From the NCBI GenBank assembly GCA_964035795.1, contig OZ038321.1, positions 26,638,544 through 26,702,543 of the forward strand: a DNA stretch of 64,000 nt, read 5' to 3'. How positions within the stretch are numbered: position 1 is the first letter of the stretch; every line of letters begins with the position of its first letter. This stretch comes from Pterobdella sp. o SKG-2022. Its lineage: Eukaryota > Annelida > Clitellata > Hirudinida > Piscicolidae. Position numbers and translations under genes: made by a program. The notes beneath the pieces were generated by a model that was not told the DNA's origin, did no database searches, and saw nothing but the letters and a program-made list of their open reading frames with translations. Below, piece after piece: positions 11,834-23,905 of this stretch.

Positions 11834-14701
11834 TTATACTGCAGTTCCAAAGTCATGATACTTCATTTCTTGGGATTTCTTGTTGTCTGTGCGTTTGACA
11901 GCCTGTGTAGGTGAAAATTTTTTCTTGAAAGGAGGACTTAGAACTTGGTGCAAAGAAGTAGAACTTGAAACATTCTTCTTCTTATTCAAAGTTTTTTCCG
12001 TTGGGGCGTCATATGCCTCTCTGACATCTTGTGAGTTAGGATAACATTTGGGGAGTGGTTGTGTGGGGGCTTTTTGTTGAGGTGATGAAAACATGCAATG
12101 ATATTTGCATCGATCATTGTTGACTTCATGGAGTTCTGAAGCAAAGTTTGGGAAGTTTTGACTTGTTGCATGCATGGCGAGAGCACTTTCATATTCCAAA
12201 AACGGTTGTGGAGGCTGGTTTTGATGAAGAATGTTGTCAGTATTTTGTAAATGAGATGAGTTTTTTTCAGTATTTGCGCATTCAAAAACTTTAACGCTTG
12301 AGGAATCGGAAATTGCATAAGACACATAGTTTTCAAGGGAACTTAAACGTGCTTTGTTGTTTTCTTCTGCAGAAGCTGTCGGTAAATTTATTACTTGCTT
12401 ATTGTATATATGTTGATCCGTAGGCAAAAAAACTTCTTTTGCGTTTTTGTTTTTTTCATTAAAAAATAATTCTGTTTTGGTAATTTGGCCATCCAATGAG
12501 AAATCATCTTTTCCAATTTTTTCAGAAATTGCTTTATTTTCATTCATATTGACACAGTTACTATCAGTATCACCCACTCTACTTGGCAACGTAGCATAGA
12601 TGTCGGGAGGTCGGCCGCACTTCTGAGGGTATTTCTGAGTGAAACTTGATGAATTTGTAACAAGACATGAGGTTACATCTTCACTCAAATTTTCTCTGTT
12701 TTCTTTTTTTTCATTAAAATTTTTACTGGGTTGTTTAAGTATAGTTTTAAGAGGGACCCGATTGGAGTTTGGAAAATTGTAAACTAGGGGCGAAACCCCG
12801 TTAGCTGAAGCGTTAGAAAATATTTTTTTAGAGTCAGATGTCACATTTATTTCGTGCAAATGTTTTTGTGTCGTGTCTGCAGAGGGGCAAGGTGTGAAGG
12901 AAGTAGAAGCCCTTGATGTACTGCAATGTGTTATGTTGGTCAGATGTTGGCACAAATGCTCACAAAACACCGGCTCTAATGAATAAGGCGATAGTTGTGT
13001 GCTGTTTTGGGGTAGTTTATTATTGTAGATTAGACATTTGTTGTTAATTTTAACTGGGTTTTCATATTTTAAAATACCCGGTTGGTTGTATTTCTTCTCA
13101 TCTCGTATTTTTGAGGATTTGTCATATTTTGTAAAAAATAGTTTATCTTTTAAGTGAAAAGTTTTTTTGCTTTTCCAAGATTTAAAACTTTTTTCTGTGT
13201 TCATTTTTTTTTGAAGCTTTTTATTTGAAGGATTCTTAATTGTTATTTTATCACTTTCGTCTTTGAAGTTACTACCTTCTTTTGTTTCTCCGTCGTACTC
13301 CAGAGTAACATCAATGAATTTATCGCCCCATTCCTCTTCTCCATTCACCATCTTAAAGTTTTTTTCGTTGTATAAAAGTTGTTGATGTTTATTATTCGGA
13401 TTCCGCTTTTTCAAATTTTTTTTAGAGTTTTGCTGTTTATTTATCACAAAAAGTAAACAAAACAATAAACACCCAACTAATATAAAAGTTCCTAAAACCA
13501 TTCCAACAACGACCTCGAAAGTTAAATTCAATTTAAGCTTTTTTGATTTTTGATTTGAAGCCGAGTCTTTTTCAGTAGCCCAAACCTGATAAGTCACTTC
13601 AGATCTACCAGCTGGGTTGATGGCCACACACTTGTAGTTATCGACGTCAGTTTTACGAAAGTCTAAAAACGTCAAAGTACTTTTAACTCCTGTGTTTTGT
13701 TCTCCTACGTCTATTTGGTTGTTTTCAATTTTTACTTGTTCATTTTTGCTCATTAATCTACTATAATTTATTTTCTTGTTTGCTTTCATCCAAATTATTT
13801 CAGGAATCGGATCGCCCCAAGCTTCACACTCTAAACTGCCGTTAGAACCCAGTGAAATTTTGAAATTTGAACTGTTGTTAAACTTTTCTGCAGTGGTGAC
13901 GATGATGCTGGCGCAAGCGAACTTTTCAGCACCAAGATGCTTCCAAAAGACCCCACTGAGAAGAGAAGGACTGTTACACACTGGTGAGTTGTTGCCGAAA
14001 GACCAATTGGGAACTTTGTTCACAGTGATTCTGAGCCATTTCAAATGACAGTTGCAATTCCATGGGTTGTTGTGAAGTCTCAGTACGGACACTCTTTGTA
14101 GCGATGATTTTAGTCGCCAGTTCAAAGCAGTCAGTTGATTCCCAATTATGTTGATTTCGTATAAGTTAGGAAGCCAATCGAATGATGAAGGATCAATAGA
14201 AATTAACTGGCAGTTTTCAAATTTTAATGTTTCAAGGTTTAGTAAATAAGTGAAGTCATCGGATGTGATTCGGGTGATGGGGTTGTAGCTGAAGTCCAAA
14301 AGGCGGAGTTGCTTAAGAAATTTGAAGGAAGTTTTTGGCACATTTTTCATCATATTATTATTTAAATATAAATTCTGCAAGTTTTGAAGGCTTTTGAATG
14401 CATTTTCACTAACGTAGCTGATCCAATTTTCAGACAAATGCAAGTTTTGAAGGGAATACATACCGTCAAAAGAATCATCCTCTAGAGAAGTGATTTGGTT
14501 CTTATGTAAATGTAGAATCTGAACATCTGTTTCAACATTTTTTGGTAGCTTCACTAAATTTATATTGATGCATTTGGCAGTCTTCAAACTGATTTCTGTA
14601 ATAAGAGTGCATCCTATTTTGCGAAAACTGCCTTTTGCTGTATTTAAAAGCACTGTCAATGTCATTAAGAAACATACTGTATTGGCAATTATCTTCATCA
14701 T
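11834..14701 (-). CDS. LRR-Ig transmembrane receptor (Kekkon/LINGO/AMIGO-type architecture)
   Basis: One uninterrupted 955-codon frame. Residues 1-24 are a signal peptide (MMKIIANTVCFLMTLTVLLN). Cysteines at about 31 and 43 form a short LRR N-cap. About six leucine-rich repeats fill residues 60-210 (LHLHKNQITSLEDDSF, LHLSENWISYVSENAF, LYLNNN, LDFSYNPIT). The LRR C-cap NPWNCNCHLKWL to KFAC spans 212-263. One Ig domain covers about 283-376, with the pair C292 and C358 and the YKCVAINPAG motif. The membrane helix is 396-420 (VVVGMVLGTFILVGCLLFCL). The remaining 535 residues are a polar Ser/Asn/Lys-rich cytoplasmic tail ending DFGTAV. Such proteins act in neuronal or epithelial adhesion and signalling. 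The tail has no recognisable domain; the C-terminal T-A-V could be a PDZ ligand (inference). No intron is needed. Confidence 0.9.
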   Translation of the reverse strand: MMKIIANTVCFLMTLTVLLNTAKGSFRKIGCTLITEISLKTAKCININLVKLPKNVETDVQILHLHKNQITSLEDDSFDGMYSLQNLHLSENWISYVSENAFKSLQNLQNLYLNNNMMKNVPKTSFKFLKQLRLLDFSYNPITRITSDDFTYLLNLETLKFENCQLISIDPSSFDWLPNLYEINIIGNQLTALNWRLKSSLQRVSVLRLHNNPWNCNCHLKWLRITVNKVPNWSFGNNSPVCNSPSLLSGVFWKHLGAEKFACASIIVTTAEKFNNSSNFKISLGSNGSLECEAWGDPIPEIIWMKANKKINYSRLMSKNEQVKIENNQIDVGEQNTGVKSTLTFLDFRKTDVDNYKCVAINPAGRSEVTYQVWATEKDSASNQKSKKLKLNLTFEVVVGMVLGTFILVGCLLFCLLFVINKQQNSKKNLKKRNPNNKHQQLLYNEKNFKMVNGEEEWGDKFIDVTLEYDGETKEGSNFKDESDKITIKNPSNKKLQKKMNTEKSFKSWKSKKTFHLKDKLFFTKYDKSSKIRDEKKYNQPGILKYENPVKINNKCLIYNNKLPQNSTQLSPYSLEPVFCEHLCQHLTNITHCSTSRASTSFTPCPSADTTQKHLHEINVTSDSKKIFSNASANGVSPLVYNFPNSNRVPLKTILKQPSKNFNEKKENRENLSEDVTSCLVTNSSSFTQKYPQKCGRPPDIYATLPSRVGDTDSNCVNMNENKAISEKIGKDDFSLDGQITKTELFFNEKNKNAKEVFLPTDQHIYNKQVINLPTASAEENNKARLSSLENYVSYAISDSSSVKVFECANTEKNSSHLQNTDNILHQNQPPQPFLEYESALAMHATSQNFPNFASELHEVNNDRCKYHCMFSSPQQKAPTQPLPKCYPNSQDVREAYDAPTEKTLNKKKNVSSSTSLHQVLSPPFKKKFSPTQAVKRTDNKKSQEMKYHDFGTAV

Positions 14702-17625
14702 TATAGAGTTTTTTCTTTCCCACTCATTTCAAAGTGGTAAGGGCTTTCAATATTATGTCTGAAAAGTAAAATTAAAAATTAAAAATTTGTAGAAAAATGA
14801 AATAAAAGCAAACTTTCGACCTTTAAAGCAATACATTGGTATTTTTATATGATTTTTATTCTGAAAATATGAAGCTAATTTTAAAATTATTAGTTCCTGA
14901 TTTTTTAAAGATATTTTTTATTTATGGGAAGCTAACAAGCGCATTGGGAATTCTGAAAGTTAATTCAAGTTAGTTGTACAAAACCACAATTTGAGAAGTT
15001 TTCTCAAAATTTACTTTTAAAATGAAGTTATCAATGCGTTCATTCAACCCCAAGGCTACAACTTTCTATAATAACCTTTTATGGAAACGTCAAAATTAGG
15101 GAACATTATTTTTGTTAAACTAATAATTAATTTAAAACATTTATGATGTTTTCAAAAAGTTGACTTACAAAATATATTTAAAATTAAATCCACAAAGCTG
15201 TCTGATTCAAACTTGAATAAGATTAATCTTCCTGAAATACAAAAACCCTCTTGCTATGAAATCTACGAAAAATTAAAAAAAACCCTCAAATAAACTAATT
15301 TAACATGTGAAAACCCTATAAAAGATTATTCCTCAAAACATCATTGCATTTGAGCAACCATCAATAGCATACAACTGTTCTTTCCCATGGGAGGTTGTGA
15401 GATCTTTTAAAAAAAAAAGATTTTCTTCTATGATTTGACATCATCTTTAGCCTGATTTATTCAGACATAAATAAAAAAATGAATTTTTGTTTTTTGAAGA
15501 TTTTTTTGAAAGATTTTGCATGCATGGATGTAGATTTTAAAAAAACATTCATTAAAAAATTCTTGCTTGATTTTTTTTGCTTAAATATATTTTTTTTTTC
15601 AAAAAAATTATCAAAAAATTTGTTCAGAGTTTTTTCATGCAAGGAATACATCCAAAACAAAAATATTGAGTTGAAAAGTTTATGCTTTGAACAATTTTGA
15701 AACTTTGAAAAATTATCTTCAAAAGAATGATATGTCAAAATTTAGCTTCATCTTATTCTACATATACTGTTTATTAATGATAATTTTCATAGTATTAATA
15801 TTTTCTTCCAAGCATACAAGTTATTCCCTCATGTTATTTCATGTAGAAATTTTCAAAGCATCAAATTGTAGTTTTTAAGCATTTCAAAGTTCTCCTTTCA
15901 CTAACTTTATATTCTTAAACAAATAATTAATACTCATGAACTACACTAAGCCTTTTTATTACTTGGAAAATCCTTTCAAAAATTGTTTCTCCACGTTTAT
16001 TAATTAAAGTTATTTTTTCCAAATTTTTATTTCAAGCTAAGCTTCAAATTTTTATCAAAATCTTTCGGTCGCTTGTTGAGTGATTGTGAAGTCTCAAAAA
16101 ATTGAGACAATAGTCATATTTAAATTTTTGAAGCATATTATTCAAAAAATCCTTCTATATCTTTATATAAAAACCGATGTCTCAGTCATTACCACCTGAT
16201 GCTGATTCCATCTTGAATTGTGTCCAAAAATAACTTAGTTAACTTTAGTCAAATTAGTATGAATTTAATGAGCTTACTTAACTTGAATTACTCAAACTAA
16301 AAATAACCTAACTCTCCTCAATTTTGCATTGTAGCGTCTTACAAAAGATTAACTCAACAAACTAAACATGGCTCATTTGTATGTCAATCTCACGCGTTTT
16401 TTGTACATCGGAGGTTCGCATATAGAAAAATCTTGTTTATCATTTTTTTTTTAATTTTTATTTTTTTTATTCATAAAAATGATCAAATTTAAAATGTGTA
16501 ATTTAATCGAGTTTTATCGCAGGTATCGTTTTAATGGTCATAAAGGCTATTGAAGAACTTATATATTTTAAAAATGAGAAGTACACTTTGAACAAAACTA
16601 AAATTATATCTCCACTCATACCCAAAAAAAATTTGAATGAAAATGCTTTGAGTTACTCATAGTAACAATTGAAAATATATTTTCGATTTTTTATCCCTCA
16701 TACTCTTCTTATTTGTTTAACCTCAAACCTCCCCAATACATGCCATGTTCATTTATGCATGCTTTTATAATTAAAAAAGTAGCTTAAATTAAAAAAAAAA
16801 CAATACTAAGCTCATGAAAATTTTTCAAGCAAAAAGTCAATTCGAAAAAGCAATGAACAGTAAACAACTGATCTCAAACTACAAGGCTTTGGATACATGT
16901 GTAACATTATAAAGTAACATTAACTTAATAAAAATCTTTTTACTAAATATTTGAAAAAAGTCATGGTAATATTGCTCATCATACTCAAAATGGTGTGTTG
17001 GCGTGCATGAAGGGTCAAAATAACATCCACTTTTTTTGGCTGTTTAGTAGGGTATGCATAAATAAATAAAAAATTTCTTTTAATAAACCTTTACATAGCA
17101 GTGAGAAAAATTGCATATTAGCACATAATATCGAGTGTTTGAATGAGAATTTTTTATATTGAATCATAATTGACATCATATGGTTTTTGTTTTTTTGTGC
17201 TCATGTATGCTTGTTCTTAAGCATGGAATGTACTTGTGAGTGTTAAAAAGATGAAAACAAATTTATATTGAAATGCAAGAGAAAAAAATGAAATATTAAA
17301 ATTCTTTTGATTTAACAAAGATCTTGGTGGAATTTATTGGATTGCAGTTTTTTTGGCTTCCATTGAATTATTCCTTTCTGACTTTCACTGCACCAGACAT
17401 TGTGCCTTTGTTCGTTTCATTAAACTGAAATAATATCCATTGTTCGCGAGCAATATTTCATCAAAGCTCTCAAGATCCTCAGTAATTAGGGCTTTTCTTT
17501 TATTAATTTTTAATTTATGAAAAACAACGGGTTTTCATGAATTTTTCTTTTTGCGTGTATGATGCTTGAAACTTTGGAAATTGAATGGATTTCTTACAAT
17601 GTTTTCCATCAAAAATTTCATTCGT
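14702..17625. other. Gene-poor AT-rich DNA
   Basis: Upstream region of the LRR-Ig gene followed by about 2.5 kb of very AT-rich sequence. The longest open frames (for example on both strands around 15480-15740) are Phe/Lys-rich translations of poly-T and poly-A runs and look like chance frames. Confidence 0.5.
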
Positions 17626-17790
17626 AAGTCGGTATAGCTCAATTGGTAGAGCACTTGACTAATTATCCGAAGATAGCGGGTTCGATTGAATATTCGGCTG
17701 ACAACTAGCACCTGTTCTACACTGTGCAATAAATTAAATTTATAGCAAGCGCTTCAAGCTATACGATATAAAACGCTATATAAATTTTCA
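17626..17790 (+). mobile_element. tRNA-derived SINE, copy 2
   Basis: It has the same structure as the copy at 1341-1530. The A box is GTATAGCTCAATTGGTAGAG (17632-17651) and a B-box-like GGGTTCGATTGAA follows around 17679. The body then reads CTACACTGTGCAATAAATT, TATAGCAAGCGCTTCAAG and CGCTATATAAA. This copy has a better A box but a decayed B box and no pentamer tail. CGCTATATAAA is the ending typical of L2-group LINEs and of SINEs that depend on them. Confidence 0.8.
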
Positions 17791-20700
17791 TCTATCTAAT
17801 TTCATATTTTCATGTTTAATTCCTAAATTTATTCATATATATGTTTATAAACAATGAAGAAATGGAAAAATTTCCCAATGACAAACTTTTGCATCAGAAT
17901 TTGAAGTGGAAATACATGCAATTAATTATGCTCTGTCAAAAGTTGAAGTTTTTTAAAAATAATTTTTCTATCAATTCGATTAACGGAAATTTCAAATATT
18001 CAAAAAATCATTTCACAGTAAGATAATCAAACAAAAATCTGGCTCAGACGTTGTTTCATTAATATTGAAAGAATTTTTCAAAATAGAACCTCACCGAGTC
18101 GAGAATCCAAAGTACTGAAAATGAAATGTGTGAGATTTATTTTTTCACATTGTCGTCTATTAAATGATGAAATATATCATTTCATTCAAACAAACAAAAC
18201 AAGAGTGGAAGGAGCATTTAGACAATTTATCAAAAAGATTTCGAAGAAGAAAGCGTGTGAGAAGCTCATTTGCCACAAAATATTGCACCACAAAAAACGA
18301 AAATAAATGAAATTTTTCATGGAAACCCGAATGGAAGTTTGAAATATGGAAAGAAACAATGTAACGCTTTCAAAATCTTTCAGGGTAAATATTTATAACG
18401 ATCCATACGGAGATGATACAAAAGGTTAAAGATTTTTCTCATTTTCTTCCCTGATGAAAACTTCCAGACAACGCTAGGGTTGGAAACCTCAATAGGAACA
18501 TAAGAAACCAAGCATTTGGCCAGAGTGGCGAACTAACAATGATTGTTTCTTGGCGACTTCGATACTTCAAAAATATTTGAATTAATGGACAAAAGCATTA
18601 AAATGTTCACCTGTATGATCGAAAAGTTTCAAAACATCAAAGAATACTTGAAAATTTTAACTAAATTTTTATACCTACTTCATGTAGATTTTCAGGATTT
18701 TAAAATTTATTATTATTTTCTAAGTAAAATTTTGAAAATCAAAAGAGTTTTTACAAGCTTTGTAGAATATTAATATTTTAAAAAGTTTTTTTTAAACTAT
18801 CAATAAAACTGATGTAGGCCATTTAAAATTTTAGTTCAGATTTTTAAAGCTTCTTTTATCAAATTTCACGATCTAATTGTTTTTATGGGCGTTTTATTGA
18901 TGCTTATAAATGTTGGGCATACAAAACGTTTGAATAATAACAGAAGTGTTAAACACGTGGAAGCTTTTTTGAAGCTTTGAGCACTCTGTCAAAAGAAAGC
19001 AGATAATAAATTCAAGAGGCGTAAAAAAATAAGACGATAAAACACTATTAATAACTTGCAAACAATGACGTTTTGAACAGATAACCTTACTCAGACTTAT
19101 TGATATACTACGTCTTATCAAGATATAGTTGGTTTCCATGTCGATTAAATTCTGGTCTTATAACAATTCATAGTGGTGAAGCGTTTTTATCAAGACGGTT
19201 TTAAAGTCGTCTGAGTACAGGGTTTCTGATGGTTTGTTTTAAGGATATTGGGACGACAGATTTTGAGAAAAAAGTAGAAAAATTAAGAACCTTTGCATAA
19301 CTTTATGTAGGAACAACTAAAAATTGAGATACGATAAATTTTATATTGTTGAAATCTCAAATTTTTATGTATAATTAATAATTTTTCAAACCAAATCATT
19401 AGAAAATTTTTCCATTCAAGTATCTATTTTTCGAACACTGATTATATTGGAACTTCGAAAACCTTCTCCAACAACTCCTCCCAATCCATCTGACGCAAGA
19501 GGATAAATGTGCAACTAAAAACTGTATTTTTCGAATGTAATTTAATGAACTTATTATTTTTAAAATTTTGAAATATGAAGTTAAAAATACATTTTCAAAA
19601 AAGAAATTTTTAAGCGTTTTATTAAAAAATTGTTTAAAAATCTTTTCGTTAAAGCAGTTTTTTAAAAATTATCAGAAATTTTTAAACCATAAAGAAAACA
19701 AAAGTTCATGAAAAAAAGAACAGAAAAATGCCAAAACTCTACCACAACCGCATAATCTCAACTTGAAATAACGTCTGACCTCTAAAGGTCTAATTTAAGG
19801 CATTGAGATGAAATGCTCTGATACAGAAATTAAAGGTATCATTACTTCGTTAAGGCAATGATCAATAATGCTAACTTTATTCCACATCCTTTTTTAAAAG
19901 TATTTTAAATGCAATTTCTAGTTGAAAAAATTCTTGATTAATTTTTTTAAATAAAAAAAATGATTCGACTTTTTCACCATGGGTTAAATATGACGTTAAG
20001 GGTAAATTTATGATGTAAATGTTACACTTATATAGTCCTTTACTCTCAAATTGTTATTGTCAAAAATAAATGTATCTAAAATTTTTCTAACTCTATGAAA
20101 AAATCAAAAAAATTATTTTCAAAACTTCCGAAGTATTCGATATCACCAGTTTTACACATTTCATTTTATTTTTAATATAATTTCAAGCTCACTGAAATCT
20201 ATAAATTATTATCCCACTTTTTGAGTTTATTTATTTTAAAATAAAAATTCATTCATTTTTAATTTTTCAAATTTGAATAATCAACTAAAAATAAGAAAAT
20301 TCCACACTTTAGAAAAACTGGTTATGATCAAATAAAACCTTAAACACATCTGGCTTAAATTGAGTTTTCTTCAATTAGCAGATATTAATGTTATACAATT
20401 TGAAATAAAATAAAACCCCCATAAAACATAAGTGAGTTATAATGATATGAAAGGTTTTGTCACCTCAAAGTGACACTGGGAGCACAAAACCTTTGAGTCT
20501 TTATAAACGATTTTGTATAAAATGTTTGAGTATTTCATAATAGAAATCATATTTTAACGTTTGAATGACTCATAAAAAACCCAACAATGAGATTCAATAT
20601 TAAAAAACAAATTAAAAGTTGATAAATTTGATTGTGTTTTAACAGATGGATTTTTTAAATGCGGGTAGTTGCAGGAAATCAGAAGTACGTGAGAGCTTTC

Positions 20701-23700
20701 TAGTAATGATTTTGTCCTAAGCTTCTCTGTATGAAATGTATAACTTGAAAGTAAATTCTAAAAAGTTAAAATGGTATGTATTGAAGAGGTGGGGAGGAAC
20801 CATCTTTTAGAGACCTTTTCGGCATTTTATAAGACTACGTGCCAAAACCATAGAAACTTTCAGAAAAAATTCAAATTATCAACAATTCATATTATTTGTG
20901 AGAGTGGGTGGGTTATTGGTGCATGAAGGATGCAAGATGTGTAGAATGACGACAGACAACAAAAAACAATCTGCAGAATATAAAACGATCAAATAAAAAT
21001 TTAAAATTTTAAGAAAAAATTTCAAAATTATCACCACTTTTCTTCAAATTCTTCCCTATTTAAGCTTAAGGTATCATTAAAGTAAATGAGTAAAACGGAA
21101 ATTCATTTTTTCTACCTAATGTTTAAGATTTGCTTCCAAGTGATAATGTCTAAACGTTTGAAAAATTATTAGAAAAAATTTTATCAAAGTATATTTTTAA
21201 GCTATTATTCCCAATTCTATAGTTATAGATGTTTTGAAATGTGACTGACAACCAGATCGGCTTCTAGACCAACATTTTGGGCTCTTCCAATTTAATATTA
21301 CAAAAGAATACTGTAAGAAAGAAGTGGCCTTGAAAAATTCATAAATCGAAGTTTTATTTCGAAGCTAGTTAGAAGCCTCGATAAAATATTAATATTTAAT
21401 TGGAAATAATGACTTCCACTAATTGGAATTTATTTCAGTATTATTTTTTCAAAACGCATCAACCTCGTTTGAAGATACGGAAAGAAGTTTCGTTTCTCTC
21501 AAAATGTCTGAGATATTTTTTTTAAATACTCGAATACTTCAGTAAGTAAGATAGCCATAATAATTGATATAATATTAAGATACATACTTGAGACATTTTA
21601 AATATCATAAGCAACTTTTTTTTTTGAAGGATACATCAGAATAATTGGAATATTTCGATTGAATAGAATATAATGCATGAAAATTTCAAACAAATGCCAA
21701 CAAATTAAGCAAAACCAATTAATTTTTAGTGGGACTATAAAACACTTCATTGTTTCATAGTTAAAGTGCAGATGCCTTATTTATTATTTATGGCTTTTAT
21801 CAATTTTGAAATTATATTCAATTTTACGTCAAGTTCTTTTCCCAAAAAAAACAGCATTTTCCTCTATAGAGATTTAAATTGAAGTGCGAAAATTGATTTA
21901 TTATTCTTAATTTCTGCGCCCAGCATTTTCAAAAAGTTTCCAGCCTAGCTTAAAAAACAAGTGGAACTTAAAGTTGAATAGAAATAATAATATAAAGAGG
22001 ACAGTTTCGTAACAGTCCCAAAATGCATTGCTCAGAAATATGGATTGATTTTCAATATACTAGCGGAAAACTCTTTAAAATTGAACTCAATCAAAAATTA
22101 TTATAATTTTTTTTGTGGAATTTTGCATGTTAAATCAAGTTTTTTTCAGTTAAAATTTCATAATTTTAGAAAGGAAAACTCAAGCTAATGAAAAAGAGTT
22201 TTCAAGATTTATAATTCAAAAAAAATAAAATCTCCCAATTTTTTATAATAGCGATGATAACTTTGAAATTTTTTAAAATCTAAAAATACATACAGCATAA
22301 ATTCAAAAGCTGCCTGAAACTGAAGCATGAACGTATTTTAAAAACTGCGGAGACAAGTGTCAAATGTATCGGGACACCTAAGTCTATCTTCTTCCTATCT
22401 ACAGACATTAGAATTTAAGGAAAGCACGATCGATAGAACGAAGAGCATAAATTAGTATTCAAATGAGAAGCATATTCACAAAAATCAATGGGTTCTTCTA
22501 TTATATTTTAATGCGTTTATGTACGGGAAGTGCTTTGAAGTGCGTGTGTTTTGTTGTATATATCCTTTTTTTGATATTTCTTCAAAAGTTTTTAAGCGTT
22601 TTTATTTGAGAAAATATCTACACTATAAATTTCTGTTAATTCATTCTTATTATAAAACTTTGCTGGCCATAAATATGTGAAGTGAAACAACTTCAAAAAA
22701 TTTTAAAAACAATAAATGAGTTATTTTTCGTTACTTATCTCAATCTAATTTTAAAGTTCCATGGAAATTCTGAGTATTTTCTATTAAAATGGAATTTAAG
22801 GTTAAATAAAATAGGATGAAGCGTCATAAGGCTGATAAAAAATTCAAAGGTATTCTCAAATATAGAGATTTTTCATGCATTTATTAATTAAATGCTTCTC
22901 GCAGCTTGCAGGATGTATTGAAATAACTATTTTATGAAAGCTCATTGGAGGTTGGAGAAAGGGATAAAAGTGAACGTGAAAATAAATTTGAATGACACTT
23001 GAAAATTTGTAAAATTTTTTGAAAATGTATACTTTGTTATCAAAAAATAATAAAAATTCAAAACCCACATCAGAGGTTTAAAAGATTTTTTGGTGGAACT
23101 TTAGTTTTGGAAGTAATTTAAAATTGCCTTTGAATAATAAAAATAAATTTTTTCTGTTTTCAAAATTGCTTTCATAAAAACTCGCAACCTTTTGAAGAGA
23201 TTTTTAAGCATTCGGGCCAGTATTGCAACATCAAATCATTATTTTTTGCGCAAAAATTTTATTTAAAATTTACAATGTTTTGAAGTGGCTCACATTCTCG
23301 AGTGGGAAAACAAAACACAAAAAGCTGTTACTAGAAAAACGCTCAAATCATAAAAGCAGAAATTTTCAAAAAAGCAGAATTCTCAGTGGAAAGCTTTTGT
23401 GTTTCGAAATTTGGCAACTATTTGAATAGCTTTCAAAAAACTACCACGTTTTCAAGCGAATCTATTGTGGGCCATTTCAAATATGAATTACCTTTTGATA
23501 ACACATATGTTTCCTGATAAAAAATTTGGAAAATATTGGAATGATAATAACTGTGACACATTTTTCAAGATTTCACGTTTTTATTTGATAAAAAATGAAT
23601 AATTATCATTCATCAACCATTGGGAAAACTAAAAAAGAAATAAATTGCAGCAAATTCAAAAGTAAAAATCAATAAAAACTTAATTTGAAACATTCAAATA

Positions 23701-23800
23701 AAAAAAACTCAAAACAAACACCATTTTCTTCATGCATGAAAATTTAACCTCAAAAATCGATAGTGTTTATGGGCAAGTCATGACAACTCGATTAAAATTC
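17791..23800. other. Gene-poor AT-rich DNA
   Basis: About 6 kb in which I see no supported gene. Open frames are short, with compositions following the base bias. No obvious exon shows protein-like composition and splice sites together. It ends at the LINE. Confidence 0.5.
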
Positions 23801-23905
23801 GAGCTTACGGGGAACCCTCCATATCCCTGCAGTATTTAAAGCTTAAACCTTTTGTTTTAACTTCATGCTCGTTTTAAGCACATAGTTAATTAACTAAATT
23901 GTTCT

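Noticed and set aside
15457..15738. 93-codon and 73-codon Phe/Lys-rich frames on opposite strands
   Set aside because: Arise from poly-T and poly-A runs; composition matches base bias and there is no domain or splice evidence.
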